NCBI GenBank assembly: GCA_902616075.1
Contig: CACMRK010000002.1
Location: 62,001-126,000, forward strand
DNA: 64,000 bases
Direction: 5' to 3'
Source: an uncultured Alphaproteobacteria bacterium
Lineage (GTDB): Bacteria > Pseudomonadota > Alphaproteobacteria > HIMB59 > GCA-002718135
In this document: positions 53,898 through 64,000 of the stretch, piece after piece
How positions within the stretch are numbered: position 1 is the first letter of the stretch
Layout of the letters: every line of letters begins with the position of its first letter
Program-made: the position numbers and the translations under genes
Notes under the pieces: model-generated
Seen by the model: the letters and a program-made list of their open reading frames with translations, nothing else
The model's database searches: none
Told to the model about the DNA's origin: nothing

Positions 53898-56888
53898 ATG
53901 CGATACAAAAATAATAAAAATCTAGAAAATAATAAGTCTATTAGGTTCTATTTTGATAATAAAGAATATTTTGGATTTGAAGGTGACACCCTAGCTTCTG
54001 CACTTCTTGCAAATGATGTTCACTTAGTTGGAAGAAGTTTTAAATATCATCGACCGCGGGGTATTTATACCGCAGGTAGTGAAGAACCTAATGGAATAGT
54101 TCAGCTTGAGACCAAAGAATATACCGAACCTAATAGAAGAGTAACTGAAGTCCAGATATATGATGGATTAAAAGCTTTTAGTCAAAATAATTGGCCGTCA
54201 GTGAAATTTGATGCTGGCGCTATAAATGATTTACTATCCCCATTTTTTCCTGCAGGATTTTATTACAAGACCTTTATGTGGCCGCCAAAGTTTTGGAAAG
54301 CATATGAGTTTTTTATAAGACACGCAGCAGGACTTGGTAAATCTCCAAAAAAAGATGATCCCCACAAATACGAACATTTTCATTATCATTGCGATGTTTT
54401 AATTGTTGGAGCAGGAGTGAGTGGATTAATTTCAGCAGAAATTGCAGCGAATAAAAATTATAAAGTTTTATTAGTTGAGCAAGAAGAGGATCTCGGTGGT
54501 GAAATTTTATCTACAAAAAATCAAGACATTAAAATTGATAATTTACCGATTAATGAATGGAAATATAAATTAGTTGATAAACTTTCTAAAAATTCAAATG
54601 TAAAAATAGTTAAAAATACAACTTGTTTTGCATACTTGAATTATAATTTATTACTAGCAGTGCAAGAAATTGATCCAGAAAAAGGTTTAAATAAAAAAAA
54701 TGATATTAAAGAAAGAATTTGGAAAATTAGATCAAAGAAAGTTATTTTAGCAACTGGCGCAATTGAACGACCAATAATATTTAACAATAATGACAGGCCT
54801 GGAATTATGCTTTCTAACAGTGCGAAAAAATACTTAAATAAGTATGGAGTTGCACCTGGAAAAAATTTAGTTTTTTTTACAAACAATGATAGTGCCTATG
54901 AAACTGCAATAGATTTTTTTGAACAAGGTATAAAAGTAGAGGCTATTGTTGATACAAGAGATAGTAGTGATGGATATTATCCTAAAAAAGCAAATAAATT
55001 AGGTATTACTATACTAAAAGGTTATGAAATTAGTGATACTGTTGGAAGATTAAAAATTAGAGAAGTTAAATTAAGAAAAATAAAAACTGAAAACAATAAT
55101 GAAAAATCTTCTATTAATATTAAATGCGATCTTTTAGCAATTGCTGGTGGTTGGACTCCTACTGTTCATTTATTTACTCAATCAAAAGGAAAACTCAAAT
55201 TTAGAGATGTAGATGGAAGTTTTATTCCTAGTGAAGTTTATCAAGATACATTGTGTGTTGGAAGTTGCAATGGTAATTATAATTTAAATGAAATATTATT
55301 AAAAACTCAAGAAGATACATATAAATATTTAAATGATAATCAGCAAAATGAACTTAGCGAAGTAAACTATAAATCAGATGATCTAAAGCACAGCAAACAC
55401 GAAAATGTTTGGATTACATCAAAGAACAATATCTCACGAACAAAAATGTTTGTAGATTTTCAAAACGATGTAACGGCAAAAGATATTAAATTAGCTTTAA
55501 AAGAGGGTTTTCAATCCATTGAGCATGTCAAACGTTATACAACTACAGGAATGGCAACTGATCAAGGTAAGACCAGTAATGTTAATGCACTTGGAATAAT
55601 ATCAGAATTAACAAATACTGAAATTTCTGAATTAGGTACTACAACATTTCGTTTACCCTATAAGCCAGTAACATTTGGAGCAATTGCTGGACGTCATGTT
55701 AAAGAATTTTTTGATTTAGAGAGAACAAGCCCAATGCATCAATGGCATATTGATAATAAAGCTTTATTTGAGGATGTAGGTCAATGGAAAAGAGCCTGGT
55801 ATTATCCTCAAAGGAATGAAAATTTTCAGTCTGCTTTAAATAGAGAAGTAAAAGCAACTAGAGATAGTCTAGGGATATTAGATGCATCAACGCTTGGTAA
55901 AATAGATATTAAGGGAAGAGATGTTAGCGAATTCTTAAATAGAATTTACACAAATTCTTGGTCAAAATTAGAAATTGGAAAATGTCGATATGGTGTAATG
56001 TTAGGTGACGATGGGATGGTTATTGATGATGGTGTAACAACTAGATTAGACGAGTATCATTATCTCATGTCAACAACTACAGGAAATGCGGCATCAGTAA
56101 TGTCGAAATTAGAAGATTGGTTACAAACTGAATGGCCAGAATTAGATGTATATTTAACATCAGTGACAGAAAACTATGGAACGATAAGCTTAAACGGTCC
56201 AAATTCAAAAAAATTAATGCAAAAGTTAGTTCCAGATTTTGATTTTTCAAAAGAAAATTTTCCTCATATGAGTTTTAAAAATATTAATATTGACGGAATA
56301 AAGTGTAGAGTTATGCGTATAAGTTTTACAGGGGAGATGTGTTACGAAATAAATGTTCCATCTGGCTATGCTAAAAATCTTTGGGAACTTTGTATAGATA
56401 AAGGTAAAGAATTTAATATTACTCCGTATGGAACTGAAGCGATGCATGTACTTCGTGCTGAAAAAGGTTTTATCATTGTTGGTCAAGAAACAGATGGATC
56501 AGTGACACCAATAGATCTGGATATGGACTGGATCGTTAGTAAGAAGAAATATGATTTTATTGGTAAAAGAGCGTTATATAGAAGTGATACTATTAAAAAA
56601 GATAGGAAACAATTGGTTGGATTAAAAACTAAAGATCCAAATAAAGTTCTTGAAGAAGGATCTCAATTGGTTGAAGAAATAACTGCCCTACCTATGAAAA
56701 TGGTTGGTCACGTGACCTCTAGTTACTATTCACCTAATTTAAAAAGTTCTTTTGCTTTAGCTTTAATTAAAGGTGGTCTTGAAAAAAAAGGAAGAGTTTT
56801 AATTGCTCCAATGGAAAATGAAAATATTGAGGTAGAAATAACCAGTCCAATATTTATTGATCCTGAGAATCAAAGAGTTAATCAATGA
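53898..56888 (+). CDS. soxA: Sarcosine oxidase alpha subunit
   Basis: 996 aa; FEGDTLASALLANDVHLVGRSFKYHRPRGIYTAGSEEPNGIVQL, FAD/NAD domain, C-terminal GcvT-like domain. Confidence 0.97.
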   Translation: MRYKNNKNLENNKSIRFYFDNKEYFGFEGDTLASALLANDVHLVGRSFKYHRPRGIYTAGSEEPNGIVQLETKEYTEPNRRVTEVQIYDGLKAFSQNNWPSVKFDAGAINDLLSPFFPAGFYYKTFMWPPKFWKAYEFFIRHAAGLGKSPKKDDPHKYEHFHYHCDVLIVGAGVSGLISAEIAANKNYKVLLVEQEEDLGGEILSTKNQDIKIDNLPINEWKYKLVDKLSKNSNVKIVKNTTCFAYLNYNLLLAVQEIDPEKGLNKKNDIKERIWKIRSKKVILATGAIERPIIFNNNDRPGIMLSNSAKKYLNKYGVAPGKNLVFFTNNDSAYETAIDFFEQGIKVEAIVDTRDSSDGYYPKKANKLGITILKGYEISDTVGRLKIREVKLRKIKTENNNEKSSINIKCDLLAIAGGWTPTVHLFTQSKGKLKFRDVDGSFIPSEVYQDTLCVGSCNGNYNLNEILLKTQEDTYKYLNDNQQNELSEVNYKSDDLKHSKHENVWITSKNNISRTKMFVDFQNDVTAKDIKLALKEGFQSIEHVKRYTTTGMATDQGKTSNVNALGIISELTNTEISELGTTTFRLPYKPVTFGAIAGRHVKEFFDLERTSPMHQWHIDNKALFEDVGQWKRAWYYPQRNENFQSALNREVKATRDSLGILDASTLGKIDIKGRDVSEFLNRIYTNSWSKLEIGKCRYGVMLGDDGMVIDDGVTTRLDEYHYLMSTTTGNAASVMSKLEDWLQTEWPELDVYLTSVTENYGTISLNGPNSKKLMQKLVPDFDFSKENFPHMSFKNINIDGIKCRVMRISFTGEMCYEINVPSGYAKNLWELCIDKGKEFNITPYGTEAMHVLRAEKGFIIVGQETDGSVTPIDLDMDWIVSKKKYDFIGKRALYRSDTIKKDRKQLVGLKTKDPNKVLEEGSQLVEEITALPMKMVGHVTSSYYSPNLKSSFALALIKGGLEKKGRVLIAPMENENIEVEITSPIFIDPENQRVNQ

Positions 56889-57460
56889 GTTTAACTTACA
56901 GTAATGTTTTGAATATAAATAAAAAAAATTACAATGGAGTAATAATAGAAGAAAGAGTTTTATCAGGTAAAATAAATATACGAGGTAAAAGTTCAGATAA
57001 AGAATTTATGAAAAATATAGGCTCAGTATTAAACCTGGTTTTACCAATTGAGCCAAATGTAAGAATTTTTAATAATAATATTAGTATTATGTGGCTTGGT
57101 CCTAATGAATGGTTAGTAGAAACACCAGAAAATGAGAAAGATGAAATTATTTCTCTATTAGAGTCTAAACTTAATCCAGAAAAAACAGCAATAACTGATG
57201 TTTCATTTAATAAAACTGTTTTACGGCTTGAAGGGGATAAGGTATTTATTTTACTTTCTAAATTTCTTGTAGCCAACCTAGAAAAAATTTTGGAAACTAA
57301 TTTTTCTGTAGCTCAAACTATATTTATAAAAATTCCAATACTTTTTATTAGAAATAATACGGATAAAGAAGAGACTTCACTCGATTTACATTTAAACAGA
57401 TCACATGCAAAATATGTTTATGATTTATTAGTTGATGGTAGTAAAAATCTTAATATTTAA
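56885..57460 (+). CDS. soxG: Sarcosine oxidase gamma subunit
   Basis: 191 aa; MWLGPNEWLVETPENEKDEI, TDVSFNKTVLRLEG; sox operon position. Confidence 0.9.
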   Translation: MSLTYSNVLNINKKNYNGVIIEERVLSGKINIRGKSSDKEFMKNIGSVLNLVLPIEPNVRIFNNNISIMWLGPNEWLVETPENEKDEIISLLESKLNPEKTAITDVSFNKTVLRLEGDKVFILLSKFLVANLEKILETNFSVAQTIFIKIPILFIRNNTDKEETSLDLHLNRSHAKYVYDLLVDGSKNLNI

Positions 57461-57914
57461 TTTATTTTTTATCTTAATTTCATTAAGCACAGTATCATCT
57501 GGCAAAACTATATTTGGAAAAGCAAAAGTAGTTGATGGTGATACTATACATATTAAAAAAAATAAAATAAGACTGCATGCTATTGATGCCCCTGAGACAA
57601 ATCAAACATGTAATAAAAATAGTAAAGTCTGGAATTGTGGTGTGGAAGCAACAGAGTTCTTAAAGGATTTAATTGGTAATAATAAAATTGAATGCATCAC
57701 AAAAGGTAAGGATCGATATAATAGATTTATTGGAATCTGCTATAAAGATAATTTAGATTTAAATAGTGAAATGGTTCTGAATGGATGGGCGATAGCTTAT
57801 CGCTATTATTCAAAAGATTATATTGAAGAAGAAGAAGAAGCAAAACGAGATAAAAAGGGTATATGGATTGGAGATTTTGAAGAACCTTATTTATTCAGAA
57901 AGAAAAATAAATAA
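57435..57914 (+). CDS. Secreted thermonuclease (SNase)-like protein
   Basis: Signal peptide, AKVVDGDTIHIKKNKIRLHAIDAPETNQTC, GKDRYNRFIGICY, WAIAYRYYSKDY. Confidence 0.88.
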   Translation: MVVKILIFNLFFILISLSTVSSGKTIFGKAKVVDGDTIHIKKNKIRLHAIDAPETNQTCNKNSKVWNCGVEATEFLKDLIGNNKIECITKGKDRYNRFIGICYKDNLDLNSEMVLNGWAIAYRYYSKDYIEEEEEAKRDKKGIWIGDFEEPYLFRKKNK

Positions 57915-58607
57915 TCAACCATGATGTTGGGAATCTTTTAAATAAATTAAATCTTTTATTTCTTTATCTTTATTTATAATTATTTTTTTTAGTTCATTTA
58001 ATTCATTTTCAAAACTACGATTTTTTTTTTCAATCTGTCTAAGTTCTGATTTTAGTATTGAATTTTCAATATTTAATTCTTCCATATCTTTAGTTGACAC
58101 AGAACTTTCTAATTCTATTTCTAATTTTTGAACAAGATTTTCATATTTTGATAATTGTTTACTTAATTCAGTTATTTTATTTTCAAGTTTGTTAAGTTTC
58201 TCAATATTTTCTGAATTGTTTTCTAAAGAGTTATTTTCTAAATCTGATATATTGTTAAGAGATTGTTCATAATCATTCTTAATTGTATCGAATGTTTTAT
58301 TTAAATCACGTATTTCTTCACGTAAGTTTTTTATTTGATCATCTCTAAACTTTAATCGCTGATCTTTTTGGAATATTTCTAGTTTAAGTTCTTCTATTTC
58401 AGATCGTAAACTTGATTCATCAACAACACTGCTAGGAATGATTTCAATAGGTGGCTCAGTTTGATCAGTTGAAAAATTCATAGAAGGCAAATAGAAAAAA
58501 ATACCAAAGATAGCTATAATTGAAATGACTAGTAAGATTCTGTTTCTTCTTCTTCTTCTTGCTTGTAAACCAACAAAACCTACCATATGAACTCTATAAA
58601 ACGGCAA
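57915..58607 (-). CDS. Membrane-anchored coiled-coil protein of unknown function
   Basis: Arg-rich RRRRRN, one TM helix, long heptad-like coiled coil. Confidence 0.7.
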   Translation of the reverse strand: MPFYRVHMVGFVGLQARRRRRNRILLVISIIAIFGIFFYLPSMNFSTDQTEPPIEIIPSSVVDESSLRSEIEELKLEIFQKDQRLKFRDDQIKNLREEIRDLNKTFDTIKNDYEQSLNNISDLENNSLENNSENIEKLNKLENKITELSKQLSKYENLVQKLEIELESSVSTKDMEELNIENSILKSELRQIEKKNRSFENELNELKKIIINKDKEIKDLIYLKDSQHHG

Positions 58608-58624
58608 GTGTAAAAAATAAATAT

Positions 58625-59455
58625 TTAATTATTAAATTTTGGATCTAAAGAATATGTGGTTGACCTTAAGTACTGAGTAATTTTTTTGATATCACCAATT
58701 TTTTCCAGGTTTTCGTAAGGTATAAGTGAACCAAAGTACATATAGATATCATCACCTATCTTTCTTTTAAGTTCATACATACACAATGAGTATCTAAATG
58801 TTTGTCCGATTTTATTAGCAATATGGTAAAGTTGACTATTTTGACCGTCAAAAAAAATTGGTAACACAGGGCTTTTAGTTTTAAGAACTAGTTTAGATAC
58901 CCATTGTTTCCATTCACCATCGTGTGCTTTTGTATTTTTTTTTAAGTTTTGTTTAGTTGCTATCGTTCCAGAAGGAAAAAGAACTAGAACGCCTTCATTA
59001 TGCAAAACTTTTTCGGCTTCTTTACGTGTATTAATGTTAGTTAATAGAGCTTCTCTATTTTCATTAAAATCAATTGGTAATATTTTATCTTTTACTGCCT
59101 CTGCTTGCCTTAGGACTTTATGTGTAACCATTTTATAATCTTGTCTTACTTTTGAAATTGCTGAACATATAGATACGCCATCAGCAACTCCAAAAGCATG
59201 ATTTGCTATAACAATTAATTTTCCTTTTTTTGGAATGTAACTACCGTCCTGAAAATTAGTAATTAAAGTAAAATTTAATTTATCTACTGCATCATCCCAA
59301 AAGAGCTCAGGAGGTCTATTTTCAGATAAATATTCATCATATAATTTTTTTAATTTTAATTTTCCTGTTAATAATTCAGTAATCTTAATAAATATTTGAC
59401 CAATAAAATTTACTTCCGCTGTTGCAAAAGTAAATACAATTTTATTTTTATTCAT
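58625..59455 (-). CDS. 1-acyl-sn-glycerol-3-phosphate acyltransferase-like (PlsC family)
   Basis: KGKLIVIANHAFGVADGVSICS, VLVLFPSGTIATKQ. Confidence 0.82.
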   Translation of the reverse strand: MNKNKIVFTFATAEVNFIGQIFIKITELLTGKLKLKKLYDEYLSENRPPELFWDDAVDKLNFTLITNFQDGSYIPKKGKLIVIANHAFGVADGVSICSAISKVRQDYKMVTHKVLRQAEAVKDKILPIDFNENREALLTNINTRKEAEKVLHNEGVLVLFPSGTIATKQNLKKNTKAHDGEWKQWVSKLVLKTKSPVLPIFFDGQNSQLYHIANKIGQTFRYSLCMYELKRKIGDDIYMYFGSLIPYENLEKIGDIKKITQYLRSTTYSLDPKFNN

Positions 59456-59501
59456 AATGAAAATGAGTCAATTAAAATAAAATAAGTATTTTCCAAATAT
59501 A

Positions 59502-61130
59502 TTACATATTTGCATAATTTGGCCCCCCACTACCTTCAGGTACAACCCAATTTATGTTTTGTGATGGCTCTTTAATATCACATGTTTTACAATGAATACA
59601 GTTTTGTGCATTAATTACAAATTTAGGATTTTGAATATCTGTCTTATCAACCTCATATACACCAGCAGGACAATATCTTTGAGATGGCTCATCATAAGCA
59701 TTTAAAGTAAATGTTATTGGCAATTCCTTATCCTTTAACTGTAAATGCACTGGCTGATCAGCTTCATGGTTAGTTCCAGTCAAATAAACAGAACTGGTTT
59801 TATCAAAAGTAAATATTCCATCATATTTTGGATAATCTATTTTTTTTGAATCTTTTGCTAATTGTAAAGCTTCATGATCAGCATGTTTGTGTTTTAAAGT
59901 AAAAGGAAGCTTACCTCTAAATATTATTTGATCAATTCCTGTAAATATTATTGCAGGTATTAGTCCCCAATTAAAACTAGGTTTTACATTTCTTGCAGCG
60001 AACAATTCTTTATAGAGCCATGAACGTTTAAAATTATCCTCATATGATGCAAGAGGTATAGATTTACTTAAATAATCATTAATTGTTTCAGCAGCTATAA
60101 TTCCACTTTTCATTGCAGTATGAGAACCTTTAATCTTTGGCATATTTAAGGTGCCTGCATCGCATCCAACTAGTAATCCACCCGGCATATACATTGTAGG
60201 TAAACTTTGAATACCACCTTCAATAAGTGCCCTTGCTCCATACGCGATACGTTTTCCATTAGTTAGAATTTTCTTAATTGCTGGGTGGGTTTTAAATTTT
60301 TGAAATTCGTCATAAGGGGATAAATATGGATTTTGATAATCAAGACCGATTACGTATCCTAAAAATATTTGTTTATTTTCAGCATGATAACAAAAACTGC
60401 CACCATAAGTTGCATTATCTAATGGCCATCCCGCAGTATGCATGACAAGACCTTCTTCATGCTGACTTTCATCTACTTCCCAAATTTCTTTAAACCCAAT
60501 TCCGTATTGTTGTGGTGACTTATCTTTTGATAAATTATATTTTTTAATTAATTCTTTTCCTAAATGACCTCTACAACCCTCAGCAAAGACTGTTACTTTA
60601 GCGTTAATATTTATTCCTGGTTCAAAACTATCTTTTTTGTTACCATCTTTATCAATACCCATATCACCAGTTTGTACACCAATTACATGATCATCATCTG
60701 AATATAATATTTTAGATGCCGCAAATCCTGGAAAAATTTCTACTCCTAAATTTTCAGCCTCACTTGCAAGCCATCTACATAAATTTGCAAGACTAATGAT
60801 ATAATTCTTATGATTTTTTTGTACACTAGGAAGAAGCCATGTAGGCCAATTTAACGAGCCTTTCTTAGATAAGAATAAAAACTTTTCTTTTGTTACTTTA
60901 GTTTTAATTGGTGAGTCTTTACTTCTCCAATCAGGTATTAATTCATCGAGTGCTCTTGTTTCAAACACATTACCACTTAAAATATGGGCTCCTACCTCTG
61001 ATCCCTTTTCTAATACACAAACATTAATTTCTGGGTTCAGCTGTTTTAGTTTAATTGCAGTTGAAAGGCCTGATGGACCAGCACCTACCACTACAACATC
61101 ATAGTCCATTGACTCACGTTCTACTTCCAT
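59502..61130 (-). CDS. Electron transfer flavoprotein-ubiquinone oxidoreductase
   Basis: VVVVGAGPSGLSTAIKL, GCDAGTLNMPKIKGSHTAMKSGIIAAE, C-terminal 4Fe-4S QNCIHCKTCDIKEPSQNINWVVPEGSGGPNY. Confidence 0.98.
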   Translation of the reverse strand: MEVERESMDYDVVVVGAGPSGLSTAIKLKQLNPEINVCVLEKGSEVGAHILSGNVFETRALDELIPDWRSKDSPIKTKVTKEKFLFLSKKGSLNWPTWLLPSVQKNHKNYIISLANLCRWLASEAENLGVEIFPGFAASKILYSDDDHVIGVQTGDMGIDKDGNKKDSFEPGININAKVTVFAEGCRGHLGKELIKKYNLSKDKSPQQYGIGFKEIWEVDESQHEEGLVMHTAGWPLDNATYGGSFCYHAENKQIFLGYVIGLDYQNPYLSPYDEFQKFKTHPAIKKILTNGKRIAYGARALIEGGIQSLPTMYMPGGLLVGCDAGTLNMPKIKGSHTAMKSGIIAAETINDYLSKSIPLASYEDNFKRSWLYKELFAARNVKPSFNWGLIPAIIFTGIDQIIFRGKLPFTLKHKHADHEALQLAKDSKKIDYPKYDGIFTFDKTSSVYLTGTNHEADQPVHLQLKDKELPITFTLNAYDEPSQRYCPAGVYEVDKTDIQNPKFVINAQNCIHCKTCDIKEPSQNINWVVPEGSGGPNYANM

Positions 61131-61153
61131 TTTATTTATTGTAATAAATTAAT

Positions 61154-62107
61154 TTATTGTTGAATAGTATTTAATTTATCTAGTTCAGAAGATAATTGAG
61201 GCAATGCCTCAAATAAATCAGCGTTTAATCCATAGTCAGCGACATTAAATATTGGTGCTTCTTCATCTTTATTGATTGCAACAATTACCTTACTTTCTTT
61301 CATACCCGCTAAGTGCTGTATTGCACCAGAAATTCCGACGGCAATATACAAATCTGGGACAACTACTTTGCCAGTTTGCCCAACTTGATAATCATTAGAA
61401 ACATAACCAGCATCTACAGCAGCACGAGAAGCTCCAACTGCTGCATTAAGCTTATCTGCTATTTCATTTAAAAGTTTAAAATTTTCGGCGCTTTGTAATC
61501 CTCTGCCACCGGATATCACAACTCGAGCAGTACTTAACTCAGGTCTTTCAGATTGAGATTCTTCTCTATCTATAAATTCAACACTGCCACTATCATTATC
61601 AAAAGAAATATTTTCGACCTTTTCTTTTCCACCGCTAGTTTCTACAGGGTCAAACGATGTTGGTCTTACTGTTACTACTTTAATCTTGTCATTTGATTTA
61701 ACTGTTGCAATAGCGTTACCAGCATAAATTGGCCTCATAAAAGTATCAGAACTTATTATTTTTATAACATCACTAACTTGTGCAATATCTAGTTTAACGG
61801 CAATTCTAGGAAAGATATTTTTACCAAATGTTGTTGCAGGTGCCATTATGTGGGAATAATTATTAGCCAAAGATACAACAATAGGCTCAATGTTTTCAGC
61901 AATTGGGTTTTTAAGTTTTTCATTATTGGATAAATATACTTTTGAAACTTTTTCACATTTAGAGATATTTTTAGCTAACTCTTCACATTCATACCCTGTT
62001 ACCAAAACATGGATATCTTGGTCTATTTGCGATGCTGCAGATATAGTATTTAAGGTTGATGATTTGATATCTATATTATTATGTTCTGCTAATACTAATA
62101 TTGTCAT
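61154..62107 (-). CDS. etfA: Electron transfer flavoprotein alpha subunit
   Basis: [67 protein letters not shown]. Confidence 0.98.
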   Translation of the reverse strand: MTILVLAEHNNIDIKSSTLNTISAASQIDQDIHVLVTGYECEELAKNISKCEKVSKVYLSNNEKLKNPIAENIEPIVVSLANNYSHIMAPATTFGKNIFPRIAVKLDIAQVSDVIKIISSDTFMRPIYAGNAIATVKSNDKIKVVTVRPTSFDPVETSGGKEKVENISFDNDSGSVEFIDREESQSERPELSTARVVISGGRGLQSAENFKLLNEIADKLNAAVGASRAAVDAGYVSNDYQVGQTGKVVVPDLYIAVGISGAIQHLAGMKESKVIVAINKDEEAPIFNVADYGLNADLFEALPQLSSELDKLNTIQQ

Positions 62108-62853
62108 ATAACTTTTGCCTCATGTTTTAGTTTTTGAACCAATTCAGCAACATCACTTACCATAATTCCTTTTTGTCTAACAGGTGGTTCTTCTACTTTT
62201 ATTTGTTCAATTCTAGGTTCTATATTTATACCAAGTGAAGATGCTTCTTTTGTATCAATTGGTTTTTTCTTTGCTTTCATTATATTTGGTAAGGAAGCAT
62301 ACCTAGGTTCATTCAGTCGAAGATCACATGATGCTACAAATGGTATAGACACTTTTATTCTTTCTAAACCTTCATCTATTTCTCTAGTAACGATTGCATT
62401 TTGACCATCAATTTCAATTTTAGATGCAAATGTAGCCTGAGGCCAATTGAGTAATGCAGATGTCATTTGACCAGTTTGATTAGAGTCATCATCAATTGCT
62501 TGTTTTCCCATTAAAATAATTGATGGTTTTTCTTCTTCAGCAACTTTAGAAATTATTTTAGAAATAGCTAGAGGTTCTAAATCATTGTCTGTTTTAATAT
62601 GAATACCCCTATCAGCACCCATTGCTAATGCAGTTCGAATAGTTTCTTGTGCCTTATCATTACCTATAGAAAGAATTATAATCTCATCTGCTTTACCAGC
62701 TTCTTTTATTCGTAGAGCTTCTTCTACTGCGTTTTCATCAGGTGGATTCATAGACATTTTTACATTATCTTTTTCAACTCCAGAACCATCAGCTTTAACC
62801 CTGATTTGAACATTATAATCTATGACTCTTTTTACGGTAACAAGTAACTTCAT
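62104..62853 (-). CDS. etfB: Electron transfer flavoprotein beta subunit
   Basis: [49 protein letters not shown]. Confidence 0.98.
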   Translation of the reverse strand: MKLLVTVKRVIDYNVQIRVKADGSGVEKDNVKMSMNPPDENAVEEALRIKEAGKADEIIILSIGNDKAQETIRTALAMGADRGIHIKTDNDLEPLAISKIISKVAEEEKPSIILMGKQAIDDDSNQTGQMTSALLNWPQATFASKIEIDGQNAIVTREIDEGLERIKVSIPFVASCDLRLNEPRYASLPNIMKAKKKPIDTKEASSLGINIEPRIEQIKVEEPPVRQKGIMVSDVAELVQKLKHEAKVI

Positions 62854-62854
62854 A

Positions 62855-64000
62855 CTATTGTTTTAGTTTTTCATTTTTAGGATCATAAGGGCTATCCTCT
62901 ATAACAGTTACATTGTATTTTTTATCTAATATATCCATTTCTAATTTTTGACCAATGTCAGCAAATTGAGGCTCCACCATACCAATAGCTAATGATTTTT
63001 TCACTCTAAAACCATAGTTACCTCCTGTCGCACGACCTATAACTCTTCCATTATTATAAATTGGATTATTACCCAATGCATCTGCATCTTCTACATCATG
63101 AACCTCTAAAGTTACCATTTTGTTTTTAAAACCATTTTGCTGCCATTTAACGAGAGAATCTCTGCCAATAAAATTCCCTTTGTTTAAATGTACAAATCTA
63201 TCTAACCCAGACTCAAAAGCTGCGTATTCTATAGACATTTCTGTACCAACCAATTTATATGTTTTTTCAACACGTAAGCTTTCCATCGCTCTTATACCAA
63301 ATGGTTTAAGTCCATGATCTTTTCCTGCTTCCATCAATTTATCAAAAATATGGTTTTGATATTCAATTGGATGATGTAATTCCCATCCGAGTTCCCCAAC
63401 AAAATTCATACGCATAGCGATACTAGGAGCTAAACCAACATTAATTTTTTTTGATGATAGCCAAGGGAAATTTTCATTAGATAAATCAGTCTTGGTAATT
63501 TTAGAGAGGATATCTCTTGATTTGGGTCCTGCTAAAACAAGAACACCCATACTATTAGTTAAATTTTCATAAATCACTGATCCATCTTTGGGCATCCATT
63601 TATGAATCCAATCATGATCTAATCGTTGAAATGCTCCTGCTGAAACTAAATAAAAGGAATTTTCTTTTTCTTTTGCAATTGTGAATTCTGAGTGAACTCC
63701 TCCAGCAGTGTTTAACGCATGACAAAGATTAACTCTTCCAATTTTTTTTGGAATTTTATTTGCAACAAAGTAGTCTAGAAACTCTTCTGCACCAGGTCCT
63801 GAAATCCGGCATTTAGCAAACGCAGTCATATCTAGAAGGCCAGCATTTTCGTGAACATTTAAGCACTCGTTGCCAACATGCTCAAACCATTTTGATCTTC
63901 TAAATGACCAATCATCTTTTTGTGATTCTTTTGAAGGAGCAAACCAGTTAGCGCGCTCCCAACCAAACTTTTGACCAAAAACTGCACCAAGATTTTTTAA
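62855..64000 (-). CDS. Dimethylglycine/sarcosine dehydrogenase-like flavoprotein, C-terminal GcvT part (5' end beyond window)
   Basis: Frame stays open upstream of the track's Met at 63829: ...[76 protein letters not shown]; GcvT/DMGDH C-terminal domains. Confidence 0.9.
   Translation of the reverse strand, partial: LKNLGAVFGQKFGWERANWFAPSKESQKDDWSFRRSKWFEHVGNECLNVHENAGLLDMTAFAKCRISGPGAEEFLDYFVANKIPKKIGRVNLCHALNTAGGVHSEFTIAKEKENSFYLVSAGAFQRLDHDWIHKWMPKDGSVIYENLTNSMGVLVLAGPKSRDILSKITKTDLSNENFPWLSSKKINVGLAPSIAMRMNFVGELGWELHHPIEYQNHIFDKLMEAGKDHGLKPFGIRAMESLRVEKTYKLVGTEMSIEYAAFESGLDRFVHLNKGNFIGRDSLVKWQQNGFKNKMVTLEVHDVEDADALGNNPIYNNGRVIGRATGGNYGFRVKKSLAIGMVEPQFADIGQKLEMDILDKKYNVTVIEDSPYDPKNEKLKQ

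Overview
AT-rich, gene-dense 64 kb chromosomal window. Gene content and synteny suggest a streamlined marine alphaproteobacterium (SAR11/HIMB59-like by impression; no phylogeny was run). From left to right it contains: the 3' part of nusG, then secE, tRNA-Trp, tuf, tRNA-Gly and tRNA-Tyr; rlmB and tRNA-Thr; a two-subunit NAD-dependent formate dehydrogenase locus with a TusA-like protein, MoeA, MobB, a lone TupB-like permease, FdhD and MobA; a UPF0324 / TSUP / TIGR02186 / universal stress protein transport block; pyrE, pdxH, fabI, aroC, tlyA, xseB, rluD, rpoH, purA, hisZ, glmM, ftsH and tilS; the tol-pal operon; a small PD-(D/E)XK nuclease-like ORF between yebC and tolQ; zapA, tkt, gap, efp, suhB and rpmE; a photolyase / FAD oxidoreductase / DUF1365 / Cfa / DUF2878 operon; and a C1/methylated-amine block (MetF-like, Fhs, sarcosine oxidase BDAG, ETF-QO, EtfAB and a dimethylglycine-dehydrogenase-like gene cut by the right edge). 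I saw no CRISPR array, transposase, integrase or prophage module. The most interesting points are (1) an Hjc-like PD-(D/E)XK ORF where ruvCAB usually lies, (2) a formate dehydrogenase with fused NuoE/NuoF beta subunit next to a TupB-like permease, suggesting tungsten use, and (3) a lipid/light-stress operon of the furan or cyclopropane fatty acid type. All family calls come from reading the sequence; no database search was run.
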